Positions 35,049 through 44,234 of a DNA stretch of 64,000 nucleotides are shown here, one piece after another. Source of the DNA: RGIG1681 sp964646345 (GTDB lineage: Bacteria > Bacillota > Clostridia > Christensenellales > UBA1242); the NCBI GenBank assembly GCA_964646345.1, contig CAZYDU010000005.1:37040-101039 (forward strand). Direction: 5' to 3'. Below the pieces are notes generated by a model. The model saw only the letters and a list, made by a program, of their open reading frames with translations, made no database searches and was not told the origin of the DNA. A program made the translations under genes and the position numbers. Position 1 is the stretch's first letter. Every line of letters begins with the position of its first letter.

Positions 35049-35951
35049 ATGAATGCTATTGAAATTAGAGGGTTAACGAAATCTTTTAGAGGAATGTATG
35101 CATTAAATGGATTAAACATGACAGTTCCAGTTGGTGCAATTTATGGATTTATTGGCGAAAATGGTAGTGGTAAATCGACAACCGAAAAACTGATTTGTGG
35201 TCATCTAGTAAAAGATAAAGGCACGATTAAATTGTTTGGACGAGATTATACAGATTCTGGTGTGCGAGCTAGAATAGGTGCTTTGATTGAAAATGCAGGT
35301 TGTTTTCCAAGTTCTAGTATCTATACAAATTTAAAAATGCAGGCACTGAACTTGGGGATTGAAAACATTGATGATGAAATTACAAGAGTATTGAAAATTG
35401 TTAGAATGGAAGAATATAGAGAATTGAAATTTAAAAAATGTTCTCTAGGTATGAAACAAAGGGTTGGTATAGCAATGGCATTGCTGGGTAGCCCGGCACT
35501 ACTTATTCTTGATGAGCCAATAAATGGTTTAGATACAGATGGTATGAGAATAATGCGTGAAATTTTGGTTGATATAACAACTAATTATAATTGTACTGTG
35601 TTGATTTCTTCACATATTTTGGGAGAACTTGAAAAAATTGCTACACACTATGGTATTATTCGTGGTGGGAAAATGGTGCAAGAGTTATCAAGCCAAGAGA
35701 TGGATTCAAGAGCAAGACTTTTTGTATCTTTATCGACACACAATAATGTGAAAGCTGAAAAAATACTTAAAGAAAAATATAAGAATGTAAAACAAGAAGG
35801 AGAGTTTATTAGAGTCTATGATGAAAAAGACACAAGACAAATAGTTAAACTTTTAATGGACAATAATTTAACTCCCTCAACTGTGAAACAAAATAAAGTT
35901 GGACTTGAGGAATATTATATAGAACTGATGAGTAAAAAGGAGAATGATTAA
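35049..35951 (+). CDS. ABC exporter ATPase (BcrA/lantibiotic-immunity type), copy 1
   Basis: 300 residues. Walker A GENGSGKST (about 36-44), Q-loop replaced by ALIENAG, signature SLGMKQR in place of LSGGQ, Walker B LLILDEP, D-loop GLD and switch SSH. This combination is typical of BcrA/NukF-like ATPases that pump bacitracin or peptides. Pairs with the permease at 35953. The closely similar ATPase at 36781 shows this pair is duplicated. Confidence 0.9.
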   Translation: MNAIEIRGLTKSFRGMYALNGLNMTVPVGAIYGFIGENGSGKSTTEKLICGHLVKDKGTIKLFGRDYTDSGVRARIGALIENAGCFPSSSIYTNLKMQALNLGIENIDDEITRVLKIVRMEEYRELKFKKCSLGMKQRVGIAMALLGSPALLILDEPINGLDTDGMRIMREILVDITTNYNCTVLISSHILGELEKIATHYGIIRGGKMVQELSSQEMDSRARLFVSLSTHNNVKAEKILKEKYKNVKQEGEFIRVYDEKDTRQIVKLLMDNNLTPSTVKQNKVGLEEYYIELMSKKEND

Positions 35952-35952
35952 T

Positions 35953-36768
35953 ATGGGGAAAAATAATGATTTAGTATTTAATTCTCCTAGCTTGAAGCAA
36001 CGTGTTAAATCTATGCTTTCGGTTGATTTTTATAGATTATTTCATACACCACTATTGTACATTTTCCTAGCCATTGCTGCAATTATTCCAGCGATGATTT
36101 TGGGAACTACTGGTGTAGATGGTGCAACATCAATGTATTCTAACACCTGGCAATTAATTGCCAGTGATAAAGCATTATATGTGGTAACTGATATTGGAGA
36201 ATATGCCAACATGAATATGGTATTTATTTTTGGTGGCATAATGCTTTCAATTTTTATTGGTCATGATTATAGAAGTGGATATGTTAAGCAATTATTTACA
36301 TCTCACCCCCAAAAACAAGACTATTTAATTTCAAAAACGATTGTTGGTGCATTTTCAATGATTTGCATGTGTATGACATATTTTTGTGGGACTTTACTTT
36401 CAGGCCTTTTAGTTGGTGCTTCTATGCAGGTTAGTTTTGGTTCTTTGGTTTGTGCAATACTTGGTAAAATGTTAATGAGTTTGGGGTGGGCAAGCTTATA
36501 TGTTTTTCTAAATATAATTTTCAGAAAATATTTCTGGATTTCAATCTGTTCCTCTTTCTTTTTGGGTACAGGTATCTTGATTATTGGTATGGCTTCAATC
36601 GTTGGAAATTCATCAATTTTAAATATTTTCTTGTATGGTTCATCAGTGTTTGCGTGTCTATCAAGTAATTTTTTAAGTGTTATAATATGTTTGTTAATAT
36701 CAGTATTTTGGACAATATTTTACAACATTGTTGGAACGATTATTTTAAATAAGAGTGATGTTTATTAA
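35953..36768 (+). CDS. ABC-2 type permease, copy 1
   Basis: 271 residues, six membrane segments. ATG 35953 is preferred over ATG 35944, because AAGGAG at 35937-35942 is too close to the latter. A conserved core (HDYRSGYVKQLF..HPQKQDYLISKT) matches the second permease (SDFRSGYCKNLF..RAKRDEYVISKT). Works with the ATPase encoded just upstream. Confidence 0.85.
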   Translation: MGKNNDLVFNSPSLKQRVKSMLSVDFYRLFHTPLLYIFLAIAAIIPAMILGTTGVDGATSMYSNTWQLIASDKALYVVTDIGEYANMNMVFIFGGIMLSIFIGHDYRSGYVKQLFTSHPQKQDYLISKTIVGAFSMICMCMTYFCGTLLSGLLVGASMQVSFGSLVCAILGKMLMSLGWASLYVFLNIIFRKYFWISICSSFFLGTGILIIGMASIVGNSSILNIFLYGSSVFACLSSNFLSVIICLLISVFWTIFYNIVGTIILNKSDVY

Positions 36769-36780
36769 GGGGAAGATATT

Positions 36781-37701
36781 ATGAATGCAATAGAAATTAA
36801 AAATCTTACAAAAATTTATGGCGAAAAACAAGCTCTTTCTAATTTCAATATGACAGTTCCGTCTGGTGCGATTTATGGATTTATTGGTGAAAATGGTAGT
36901 GGAAAATCCACAACTGAAAAAATTATTTGCGGGCTTATAACAAAACAAAGTGGAGATGTAAAAATATTTGGCAAGGATTATACAGATGTCGAAACTAGAG
37001 CCAATATGGGTGTGCTTATTGAATCACCTGGGTGTTATCCAAACTATAGTGTTTGGAATAATTTAATGCTTCAAGCTACAAATTTGGGATTGGAGAATAA
37101 AGAAGATGAAGTTAGGAAAGTTTTAACACTGGTACGTATGGAAGGTTCTGCTGGTAACAAATTTAAAAATTGCTCTCTCGGAATGAAACAAAGAATAGGT
37201 ATTGCAATGGCTCTTTTGGGGAATCCAAAGCTTTTGGTTTTAGATGAACCAATTAACGGTTTAGATGCTGATGGAATGAGAATTATGAGAGACATTCTAA
37301 TGGATATTGTAAAAGACGGACATAGAACCATTTTAGTTTCTTCACATATCTTAGGAGAACTTGAAAAAGTTGCTTCGCATTATGGAATTATTCGTGGTGG
37401 AAAAATGATAAAAGAAATGACAGCAGAAGAATTAGAAAAAGATTGTCCAACCTATGTGGCCTTAAAGACAGAAAATTTGGAAAACACTAAGAAATTGCTT
37501 GAACAGAAATATGAAAAGGTTAAGTTTGATGAGCAAAAAAATACTATTCGTGTTTATGATAGTGTTTCATCAACAGAAGTAGCTGAGTATCTTTATAAAA
37601 ATGATTGTATTGTGACTGAATTATTAACTGATAAGATTGGACTGGAAGAATATTATATTGAACTTATGAAAAAGGGGGATTTGAGTAATGGAAAAAACTA
37701 A
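36781..37701 (+). CDS. ABC exporter ATPase (BcrA type), copy 2
   Basis: 306 residues, same motif set as copy 1 (GENGSGKST, ESPGCYP Q-loop area, SLGMKQR signature, LLVLDEPINGLD, SSH). AAGGGGA before ATG, 12 nt after permease 1. Its end overlaps the permease-2 start by 14 nt. Tandem duplication of an ATPase-permease pair, with enough divergence to suggest different partners or heterodimers. Confidence 0.9.
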   Translation: MNAIEIKNLTKIYGEKQALSNFNMTVPSGAIYGFIGENGSGKSTTEKIICGLITKQSGDVKIFGKDYTDVETRANMGVLIESPGCYPNYSVWNNLMLQATNLGLENKEDEVRKVLTLVRMEGSAGNKFKNCSLGMKQRIGIAMALLGNPKLLVLDEPINGLDADGMRIMRDILMDIVKDGHRTILVSSHILGELEKVASHYGIIRGGKMIKEMTAEELEKDCPTYVALKTENLENTKKLLEQKYEKVKFDEQKNTIRVYDSVSSTEVAEYLYKNDCIVTELLTDKIGLEEYYIELMKKGDLSNGKN

Positions 37702-38497
37702 AAACACTTTTTCAAAACGAGTGAATTCAATGCTTATGGTTGATTTGAGAAGAATGTTTACAAGTTCTCTTATATATATTTTTCTCGGGATTGCATTTGT
37801 CATGCCAATATTGATTTTAGTTATGACAACTATGATGGACGGTTCAATTTCAGTCAATCCACAAACAGGAGAAGAAACTGTAATTGAAGGATTTAAAAAC
37901 ACCTGGCAAATTATCGGAAGTGTTAGTGGAAACTCGGCTGAAATGAGTCAAGAGTCAGGAATGGGCATAACTTCAATGTGTAATGTAAATATGATATATT
38001 TTGTCGTTGCAGTTTTTGTTTGTGTATTCATTTCAAGCGACTTTAGAAGTGGCTACTGCAAAAATTTATTTACTGTTAGGGCGAAAAGAGATGAGTATGT
38101 AATATCTAAAACTGTTTCAACTTTCATGGCTAGTATATTTATGTTTATTTCATTTTTTATTGGGGCTTTAATTGGTGGTAAGATTGCGGGACTTCCATTT
38201 GATATGAATGGTGTGAATGCATTAAACATTATTTGTTGTATGCTTTCAAAAATATTTTTATCTTTGATATTTATTGCTATATTTGTTCTTGCAAGTGTAG
38301 TTGGAAAACAAAGACTTTGGCTCTCATTGATTTTATCATTGGGAATCGGAATGTTGTTTTTTATGACCGTTTCAATAGTAACTCCTTTGGATTCAACTTT
38401 TGTCAATGTTATTTTATGTCTTGTTGGTGGTGGATTGTTTAGTTATGGTATTGGAATTGGTAGTTATTATATTTTAAAGAAAGCAAGCATAATTTAA
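37688..38497 (+). CDS. ABC-2 type permease, copy 2
   Basis: 269 residues, six membrane segments; first helix after RMFTSSLIYIFLGIAFV, large extracytoplasmic loop (about 48-100), then the SDFRSGYCKNLF core. AGGGGG upstream of ATG. Last gene of the operon, with a terminator after it. Probable role is export or removal of peptide antibiotics (inference from ATPase type and linked two-component system). Confidence 0.87.
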   Translation: MEKTKNTFSKRVNSMLMVDLRRMFTSSLIYIFLGIAFVMPILILVMTTMMDGSISVNPQTGEETVIEGFKNTWQIIGSVSGNSAEMSQESGMGITSMCNVNMIYFVVAVFVCVFISSDFRSGYCKNLFTVRAKRDEYVISKTVSTFMASIFMFISFFIGALIGGKIAGLPFDMNGVNALNIICCMLSKIFLSLIFIAIFVLASVVGKQRLWLSLILSLGIGMLFFMTVSIVTPLDSTFVNVILCLVGGGLFSYGIGIGSYYILKKASII

Positions 38498-38502
38498 TAA
38501 AT

Positions 38503-38536
38503 AAAAAAGATTATGGAATTTCCATAATCTTTTTTT
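38503..38536. terminator. Intrinsic terminator after the exporter operon
   Basis: AAAAAAGATTATGGAA / TTCCATAATCTTTTTT palindrome with A- and T-runs. Confidence 0.9.
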
Positions 38537-38692
38537 GTGTTTGTAAAGCGGGTTTTTCAAGTAACAAACTTTTGCTTGTGACGGAATAGTGAGCTTAAGG
38601 CAGTTTTATGTCGATCGAAGTAGCGAACGTCACGTATTTCGAAGAACCCAGCCGAAAGAAAGAGTGAGTTAGAAAAGCCTTTTAAACGAGTT
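38537..38692. other. Non-coding stretch between terminator and tRNA-Arg
   Basis: About 155 nt with no credible gene. A minus-strand frame (38557-38745) runs through tRNA-Arg and is an artefact. The part near 38610-38645 looks faintly like a decayed copy of the interspersed element, but the match is weak. Confidence 0.4.
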
Positions 38693-38769
38693 TGGTGCTT
38701 TCGGCAGGATTTGAACCCGCAACCTTTCGGTTCGAAGCCGAACACTCTATCCAGTTGAGTTACGAAAGC
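38693..38769 (-). tRNA. tRNA-Arg (anticodon TCG)
   Basis: Cloverleaf on the minus strand: acceptor GCTTTCG/CGAAAGC, D-stem ACTC/GAGT, anticodon stem TTCGG/CCGAA with loop CTTCGAA (TCG, decodes CGN/CGA), T-stem GCGGG/CCTGC with TTCAAAT, and discriminator A followed by genome-encoded CCA. Confidence 0.95.
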
Positions 38770-38783
38770 ATACTAAAATTAAA

Positions 38784-38822
38784 ATAAAAAAAGTTCAAAC
38801 CTTTTGGTTCGAACGTTTTTTT
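38784..38822 (-). terminator. Terminator-like hairpin between the two tRNAs
   Basis: GTTCAAACC-TTTT-GGTTCGAAC with A- and T-runs, downstream of tRNA-Asn on the minus strand. Confidence 0.7.
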
Positions 38823-38897
38823 TGGCTCCCCAGGTAGGGTTCGAACCTACGGCCTATCGATTAACAGTCGAGTGCTCCACCACTGAGCTACTGGGGA
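38823..38897 (-). tRNA. tRNA-Asn (anticodon GTT)
   Basis: Acceptor TCCCCAG/CTGGGGA, D-stem GCTC/GAGC, anticodon loop CTGTTAA (GTT), T-stem GTAGG/CCTAC with TTCGAAC, discriminator G and encoded CCA. The anticodon stem has a C-U mismatch at position 27-43. Confidence 0.95.
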
Positions 38898-39092
38898 ATA
38901 TGTAATTGTTTTGTTCAAATGAACAAGTGTATTATATAACAAAGAAAAAAATAATGCAACACTTTTTTGGAAAAAAATTAAAATAATTTTTCTTATTGCG
39001 AGCGTGGTGTTTTTTTATTTGATTTTATTGCGTATTTGGAATACTTGGCGGAGTGGTTGTTTGGTGGGCAAATACATTAATTTTTAAAGAAA

Positions 39093-39119
39093 CAAAAAAG
39101 ACCCCAAGATAGGGTCTTA
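39093..39119 (-). terminator. Intrinsic terminator for 39135-39569
   Basis: AAGACCC / GGGTCTT stem followed on the minus strand by a T-run. Confidence 0.8.
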
Positions 39120-39134
39120 ATGTTTTGACTTAAA

Positions 39135-39569
39135 TTATCTTAAAATAATTGTTGTGCTTGTTGGGCAAATTTCATCGCCTTCTGCAAGGATAATTTCTTG
39201 ACCATGTTTGTATTCTTGGACATAGTTACCAACACGGACGTTGAAAACTGTGATAGAATCATTGCTGGCTAGGATTGTCCACTTGCCAGGTTTGATGTCA
39301 GCATTCTTGCCAACTTTAGCAACTTTTCTTGGTTTAATGATGATATCGTTTTTGATGTAAGTTACGTTTTCAGTTCCATCTTTGTTAACGATTGTTGCTT
39401 CAGGTGTGTAACGAACACCATGTTTGATGATGACGTCATCAACTTCACGAGTTTTTTCTTCGGCACGAACTTTGTTTCTCTTGACAGTACCAATAATAGA
39501 ACTAATAATGGCAACGACAATTAAAAATATTATCACGCCACTAACAATGTAATCAGCGATATTTGACAT
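39135..39569 (-). CDS. Unknown membrane-anchored protein with beta-rich domain (144 aa)
   Basis: One N-terminal membrane segment (about 8-30), then a basic stretch and a soluble, strand-rich domain with regularly spaced Val/Ile (about 45-144). No signal peptidase site is evident, so a membrane anchor is likely. ATG follows GGAGGGA. Stands alone between cmk and the tRNAs. Fold resembles a small OB or SHIRT-like beta domain only in a general way; no family claimed. Confidence 0.7.
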   Translation of the reverse strand: MSNIADYIVSGVIIFLIVVAIISSIIGTVKRNKVRAEEKTREVDDVIIKHGVRYTPEATIVNKDGTENVTYIKNDIIIKPRKVAKVGKNADIKPGKWTILASNDSITVFNVRVGNYVQEYKHGQEIILAEGDEICPTSTTIILR

Positions 39570-39657
39570 AATATCCCTCCAATTCTTTTACTAGATTAAA
39601 TATAGCATAATAAAAAATATAAATGCAAGTAAAATTATAAAAATAAATGAATTAGGC

Positions 39658-40338
39658 CTATATTTTATTTAAACTTTTGAGTTTTTTGCGAATAATATCG
39701 GCACATTTATCTATTGTTTGCTCGATATTTAAATCTGAATTATCCACAACTATAGCATCATCTGTAATGATTAATGGTGCAACGTCACGGTGAGTGTCAC
39801 GATAGTCACGTTCTTGCAAATTTGTTAAAACTTCTTCAAAAGTGGTTTTTATATTTTTCTCTTGATTTTCTTTAAATCTTCTTTCGGCTCTAATTTTTTC
39901 ATTGGCGGTTAAATAAATTTTGATATCAGCATCTGGCAAAACAATGCTTGTAATATCTCTGCCGTCAATAACACAGTCGTAAGTGTTTGAAAATCCAGCC
40001 ACAATTTCAAGATATTTTTCACGAGCTAGGGGGAAAGCTGAAACTTTTGAAGCAAGTTTGCTAACTTCTTCTTCTCTTAAAAATTTTGTTACATTTTCGC
40101 CGTTAAGAAACATTTGTTGCTTCTCTCCGTCAAAAGAGATTTCAACATTGATAGAATTTAATAATTTTTCAATATCTTCTTGTTTTGGGTCAAGTATTTC
40201 ATTTTTCCAAAAAGCGATACCCATGGTTCTGAAGATTGCACCGGTATCAAGGTGTTTTAGGTGAAATATTTTTTTTAAGCCGTCAGCAAGTGCACCTTTA
40301 CCACTTCCAGACAAGCCATCTATTGCGATTTTAATCAT
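39658..40338 (-). CDS. cmk: Cytidylate kinase
   Basis: 226 residues. P-loop IDGLSGSGKGALA (6-18), LKHLDTGAIFRTMGI (about 27-41), DGRDITSIVLPDADIKIYLTA (read in parts near 125-145) and ERRFKE lid residues. Phosphorylates CMP and dCMP. Single minus-strand gene. Confidence 0.95.
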   Translation of the reverse strand: MIKIAIDGLSGSGKGALADGLKKIFHLKHLDTGAIFRTMGIAFWKNEILDPKQEDIEKLLNSINVEISFDGEKQQMFLNGENVTKFLREEEVSKLASKVSAFPLAREKYLEIVAGFSNTYDCVIDGRDITSIVLPDADIKIYLTANEKIRAERRFKENQEKNIKTTFEEVLTNLQERDYRDTHRDVAPLIITDDAIVVDNSDLNIEQTIDKCADIIRKKLKSLNKI

Positions 40339-40399
40339 AACTTTCTCCTATAATTAATATAACTTTTTATTAATTTCAAGTCAAACATACTGCGAAGTA

Positions 40400-40428
40400 T
40401 TGACAAAATTTAATGAATTTTAGATAAT
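40400..40428 (+). promoter_or_regulatory. Promoter giving a leaderless comF transcript
   Basis: TTGACA (40400-40405), 17-bp spacer, GATAAT (40423-40428). The predicted start (+7 from the -10 end) is 40435, the A of the start codon. Confidence 0.65.
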
Positions 40429-40434
40429 AAATGC

Positions 40435-41211
40435 ATGAGTATAAAAGAAAAATTTGTGAAGGTTTTAAATAAATTTGAAAATCTTATTTTTAGTAATCAT
40501 GCATGCTTATCTTGCAGACGTGAAATTGAAGATGGAACTGAATATTCATTATGCAAAAATTGCAATAAAAACATGGAGCGAATTAATGGCACGTTATGTA
40601 AAAAATGTGGCGAGAAAATTTTAGAAGGGAATAGTTTTTGTGATAGATGCAAACAAATAAACTACGATTTTGATTACAGCAATTCTTTTGCTGTATACGA
40701 TGAAATCACTTCAAGAATTGTTAAGAGATACAAGTATAATGGCAAAAAATATTATGCTGAATTTATTGCGGAATTAATGCTAGAAAATGATAATTTATTT
40801 GACTATATTGACATTATAACATTTGTTCCGATTTCAGAAAATCGCAAAAAGGAAAGGGGATTTAATCAGGCAGAAGAAGTTGCTAAACTTCTAGGCAAGA
40901 AACTAAACATTGAAGTTGTGGATACTCTTGACAAGAATGGAACTGGCAAACATCAAGCGGGATTATCTCAAAAAGACAGAAGAAAAAATTTAGCTGGAAC
41001 ATTTGCACTAAAAGACGGAGTGAAAGACTTAATCAAAGATAAGAGCATTATGATTATTGATGATGTGTTTACAACTGGTTCAACATTATCTGAATGTGCA
41101 AAAACAATCAGAAGCTCAAGAATGTGTAAGCCAGAAAAAGTTTGTTGTTACACTTTTGCTAAAACCAGACTAGATTTTACAAATAATGGTCAAATTCAAC
41201 AAAATAATTAG
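40435..41211 (+). CDS. comF: ComF-family phosphoribosyltransferase-like protein
   Basis: 258 residues. N-terminal zinc-binding cysteines (CLSC, CKNC, CKKC, CDRC between about 22 and 80) and a C-terminal PRTase fold with the PRPP loop IMIIDDVFTTGSTLSEC (about 205-220), as in ComF, which is needed for DNA uptake in competent bacteria. Other competence genes are not in the window. No ribosome binding site; the promoter is placed for a leaderless message. Confidence 0.9.
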   Translation: MSIKEKFVKVLNKFENLIFSNHACLSCRREIEDGTEYSLCKNCNKNMERINGTLCKKCGEKILEGNSFCDRCKQINYDFDYSNSFAVYDEITSRIVKRYKYNGKKYYAEFIAELMLENDNLFDYIDIITFVPISENRKKERGFNQAEEVAKLLGKKLNIEVVDTLDKNGTGKHQAGLSQKDRRKNLAGTFALKDGVKDLIKDKSIMIIDDVFTTGSTLSECAKTIRSSRMCKPEKVCCYTFAKTRLDFTNNGQIQQNN

Positions 41212-41240
41212 TTTTCATTGAAAATAAAATCAAACTAAAC

Positions 41241-41269
41241 TTTACATTAACGCAAATTTAGTTTATTAT
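41241..41269 (+). promoter_or_regulatory. Promoter of secA
   Basis: TTTACA (41241-41246), 17-bp spacer, TATTAT (41264-41269), start near 41276. This excludes a start codon at 41268 and supports ATG 41292. Confidence 0.65.
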
Positions 41270-41291
41270 GTATTTGTTTAAGGAGAAAAAT

Positions 41292-43991
41292 ATGGGCTTA
41301 TTTACGGCACTTAAAAATTTTGATAATAATAAAAGTTTGAAAAAACTAGAAAAACAAGCTTTAAAAATTGAAGCATTGGCAGATAAATATAAAGCGATGT
41401 CTGATGAAGAATTAAAAAATCAAACAAAGCTTTTGAAAGATAGATTTAATAATGGCGAAACTTTAGATGATTTATTGTATGATGCATTTGCTGTTGTTCG
41501 TGAGTCTGCAACTAGAGTTTTGAATATGCGACACTTCCATGTTCAGCTTCTTGGTGGTATCGTTTTGCATCAAGGTCGTATTGCTGAAATGTGTACTGGT
41601 GAAGGTAAAACTTTAGTTTCGACATTACCAGCTTATTTGAACGCACTTTCAGGCAAACCTGTGCATGTTGTAACCGTCAATGAATACCTAGCAAAACGTG
41701 ATGCTGAATGGATGGGGAAAGTCCATAAATTTTTGGGTTTAACTGTTGGTTATATTTACACAGGTCAACAACCAGAAGAAAAGAAAAAAGCCTATGATTG
41801 TGATATTACTTATGGTACTAATAGTGAGTTTGGTTTTGATTATCTTCGTGACAATATGTGCACTAGCAAAGAAGAAAGAGTGCAACGTGGGCTTGATTTT
41901 GCCATTGTCGATGAAGTAGACTCAATCTTAATTGATGAAGCAAGGACACCGCTTATTATTTCAGGTCCTTCAGGCGAGTCTTCTGACCAATATATAACCG
42001 CAGCAAAGTTTGCAAAAACATTAAAGCAAGAAGATGTTGATATTGATGAAAAACAAAAAACAATCAATCTTAACGAAACAGGTATTTCTAAAGCTGAAAG
42101 ATACTATAGAATTGAAAACCTTGCTGATATTGAAAATACAGAAATCAACCACAATATCAATAATGCGATTCGTGCTAGATTTTTGATGAATAGAGATGAA
42201 GATTATATCGTTCGTGATAATGAAGTTTTGATAGTTGATGAATTTACAGGTCGTATCATGGTTGGTAGACGTTATTCAAATGGACTTCATCAAGCTATTG
42301 AAGCAAAAGAAGGTGTAAAAATTCAGGGCGAAAATAAAACCTACGCGACTGTAACTTTCCAAAATTTCTTTAAACTCTACACCAAGATTTCTGGTATGAC
42401 CGGTACTGCAAAAACTGAAGAAGGCGAATTTAGAGAAATCTATGGCTTGGACGTTGTTACAATTCCAACCAATTTAAAATCTCAAAGAATAGATGAAAAT
42501 GATGTATTTTTCTTCTCGCATGATGCCAAACTTAATGCAATCTGCGAAGACATAAAAGCACATCACGAAAACGGCGAGCCGGTGCTTGTTGGTACACTTT
42601 CAGTTGCTAAATCTGAAGAATTATCTAAAAAATTATTGCGTTTTGGCATAAAGCATAATGTATTGAACGCAAAAAATCACTTAAAAGAAGCTGAAATCAT
42701 TGCTCAAGCGGGCAAACTTGGTGCTGTTACCATCGCAACAAACATGGCTGGTCGTGGTACTGATATTTTGCTTGGTGGAAATAGTGAATTTATGGCAAAA
42801 CAACAGCTCAAAAAGGCCGGATATGAAGAACATGTTATTGATATTGCTGCATCATTTTTCCCAACTGAGAATGATACACAAAAAGAAGCTCGTGAAAAAT
42901 ATTTAGAGCTCAAAAAGAAATTTGATGAAGAAGTAAAGAAAGAAAAAGAAAAAGTTACCGAGCTTGGTGGTCTCAGAATTATCGGCACAGAACGCCATGA
43001 AAGCAGACGTATTGATAACCAGCTTCGTGGTCGTGCTGGTCGTCAAGGCGACCCAGGTTCATCAGTGTTTTACATTTCGGCTGATGATGATTTAGCAAGG
43101 GTGTTTGGTAGCGAAAGACTTAAACGCATGGCTGAAGTTTTTAAACTTGATTCGGATACGTCAATAAACTGGAAACTATTTTCAAAAAGTATCGAAAATG
43201 CTCAAAAACGAGTTGAAGGGAACAATTATTCTATCAGGAAGAGTGTTGTAGAATATGATAATGTTTTAAATCGTCAAAGAGAAGAAGTTTACGGCGAGCG
43301 AAACAAAATCATTGCTGGCGAAAGCATGCATGAAAAAATCCTAGGTATGATTAGAGATGTTGTAAATGAAATTGTTGAAGAACATTCAGGGTTTTCAAAG
43401 CCGGAAGAAGTTGATATTGAAGCTTACAACAGAGAACTTGAAAAACGTGCCTTAGAGCCTGAAACAAACTTCATTACATTGGATATTATTAGCGATTACA
43501 CTTCTGAAGAAATCGCCGAAGCAATCACAAAACGTGTTTTCGATAGATATGAACTCAGAAAAACTGAATACGAAAAACAAGGTGTAAATTTTGAAGCAGT
43601 TGAAAGAGATGTGCTTCTCAAAATCTTGGATAGAAAATGGATTGACCATATTGACGATATGGACAACCTTAGAACAGGTATTGGGCTTCGTGGTTATGGC
43701 AATAAAAATCCTATCACGGTTTATCAAGCTGAAGGATTTGATATGTTTGATAATATGATAACAGAAGTAAGACGAGATGTTGCAAACTTTATGCTTGGTA
43801 TAAGAATTAAAATTGGTGTTTCTCCAGAACAACTTGTGAGAATGAGACAAGCCAAAATGGCAAATTTAAGAGCAAGTGGTGGAGATGGTGCAAATCCAGC
43901 ACCAGTGAAAAAGCAAGACAAACAAATTGGACGCAATGACCCATGCCCATGCGGAAGTGGAAAGAAATATAAGAATTGTTGCGGAAAATAA
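41292..43991 (+). CDS. secA: Preprotein translocase ATPase SecA
   Basis: 899 residues. ATG 41292 follows AAGGAG. Walker A MCTGEGKTLV (about 101-110), DEAD-like VDEVDSILIDEARTPLIISGP, the helicase-2 region with MAGRGTDILLGGN and GRAGRQGDPGSS, and the C-terminal zinc tail DPCPCGSGKKYKNCCG that binds SecB or lipids. Drives Sec-dependent export. Transcribed alone and followed by a terminator. Confidence 0.98.
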   Translation: MGLFTALKNFDNNKSLKKLEKQALKIEALADKYKAMSDEELKNQTKLLKDRFNNGETLDDLLYDAFAVVRESATRVLNMRHFHVQLLGGIVLHQGRIAEMCTGEGKTLVSTLPAYLNALSGKPVHVVTVNEYLAKRDAEWMGKVHKFLGLTVGYIYTGQQPEEKKKAYDCDITYGTNSEFGFDYLRDNMCTSKEERVQRGLDFAIVDEVDSILIDEARTPLIISGPSGESSDQYITAAKFAKTLKQEDVDIDEKQKTINLNETGISKAERYYRIENLADIENTEINHNINNAIRARFLMNRDEDYIVRDNEVLIVDEFTGRIMVGRRYSNGLHQAIEAKEGVKIQGENKTYATVTFQNFFKLYTKISGMTGTAKTEEGEFREIYGLDVVTIPTNLKSQRIDENDVFFFSHDAKLNAICEDIKAHHENGEPVLVGTLSVAKSEELSKKLLRFGIKHNVLNAKNHLKEAEIIAQAGKLGAVTIATNMAGRGTDILLGGNSEFMAKQQLKKAGYEEHVIDIAASFFPTENDTQKEAREKYLELKKKFDEEVKKEKEKVTELGGLRIIGTERHESRRIDNQLRGRAGRQGDPGSSVFYISADDDLARVFGSERLKRMAEVFKLDSDTSINWKLFSKSIENAQKRVEGNNYSIRKSVVEYDNVLNRQREEVYGERNKIIAGESMHEKILGMIRDVVNEIVEEHSGFSKPEEVDIEAYNRELEKRALEPETNFITLDIISDYTSEEIAEAITKRVFDRYELRKTEYEKQGVNFEAVERDVLLKILDRKWIDHIDDMDNLRTGIGLRGYGNKNPITVYQAEGFDMFDNMITEVRRDVANFMLGIRIKIGVSPEQLVRMRQAKMANLRASGGDGANPAPVKKQDKQIGRNDPCPCGSGKKYKNCCGK

Positions 43992-43995
43992 AAGA

Positions 43996-44021
43996 GACGT
44001 AGGTGTAAGCCTGCGTTTTTT
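43996..44021 (+). terminator. Intrinsic terminator after secA
   Basis: ACGTAGG / CCTGCGT stem with TGTAAG loop and six T. Confidence 0.8.
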
Positions 44022-44089
44022 CGTACTAATTTGTTTGCTGTGTTATTTTGACTAAGGGTAAGTGGCGAATGAGAAAATCTCTTTTCTGT

Positions 44090-44130
44090 GTCATTTCGAG
44101 CGGAGCATGGCGTAGCCCAAGAAATCCCCG
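44090..44130. repeat. Single partial MITE-like repeat, inverted
   Basis: GTCATTTCGAGCGGAGC...GAAATCCCC is the right end of the 7644-7955 element in the opposite orientation, just beyond the secA terminator. Confidence 0.7.
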
Positions 44131-44234
44131 TGATAGAAAGTAAATGTTTATTTATTTTTTTATTATTTTCATATTTATTTGCGAAAAAAAATGGCATGTG
44201 TTATTATTATCATGTAATATTCTAGGAGAAATAT

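Noticed and set aside
38557..38745. Minus-strand frame of 62 codons
   Set aside because: It reads straight through tRNA-Arg; proteins of this kind (GFEP..CGFKSCRKHQ) are well-known artefacts of tRNA genes.
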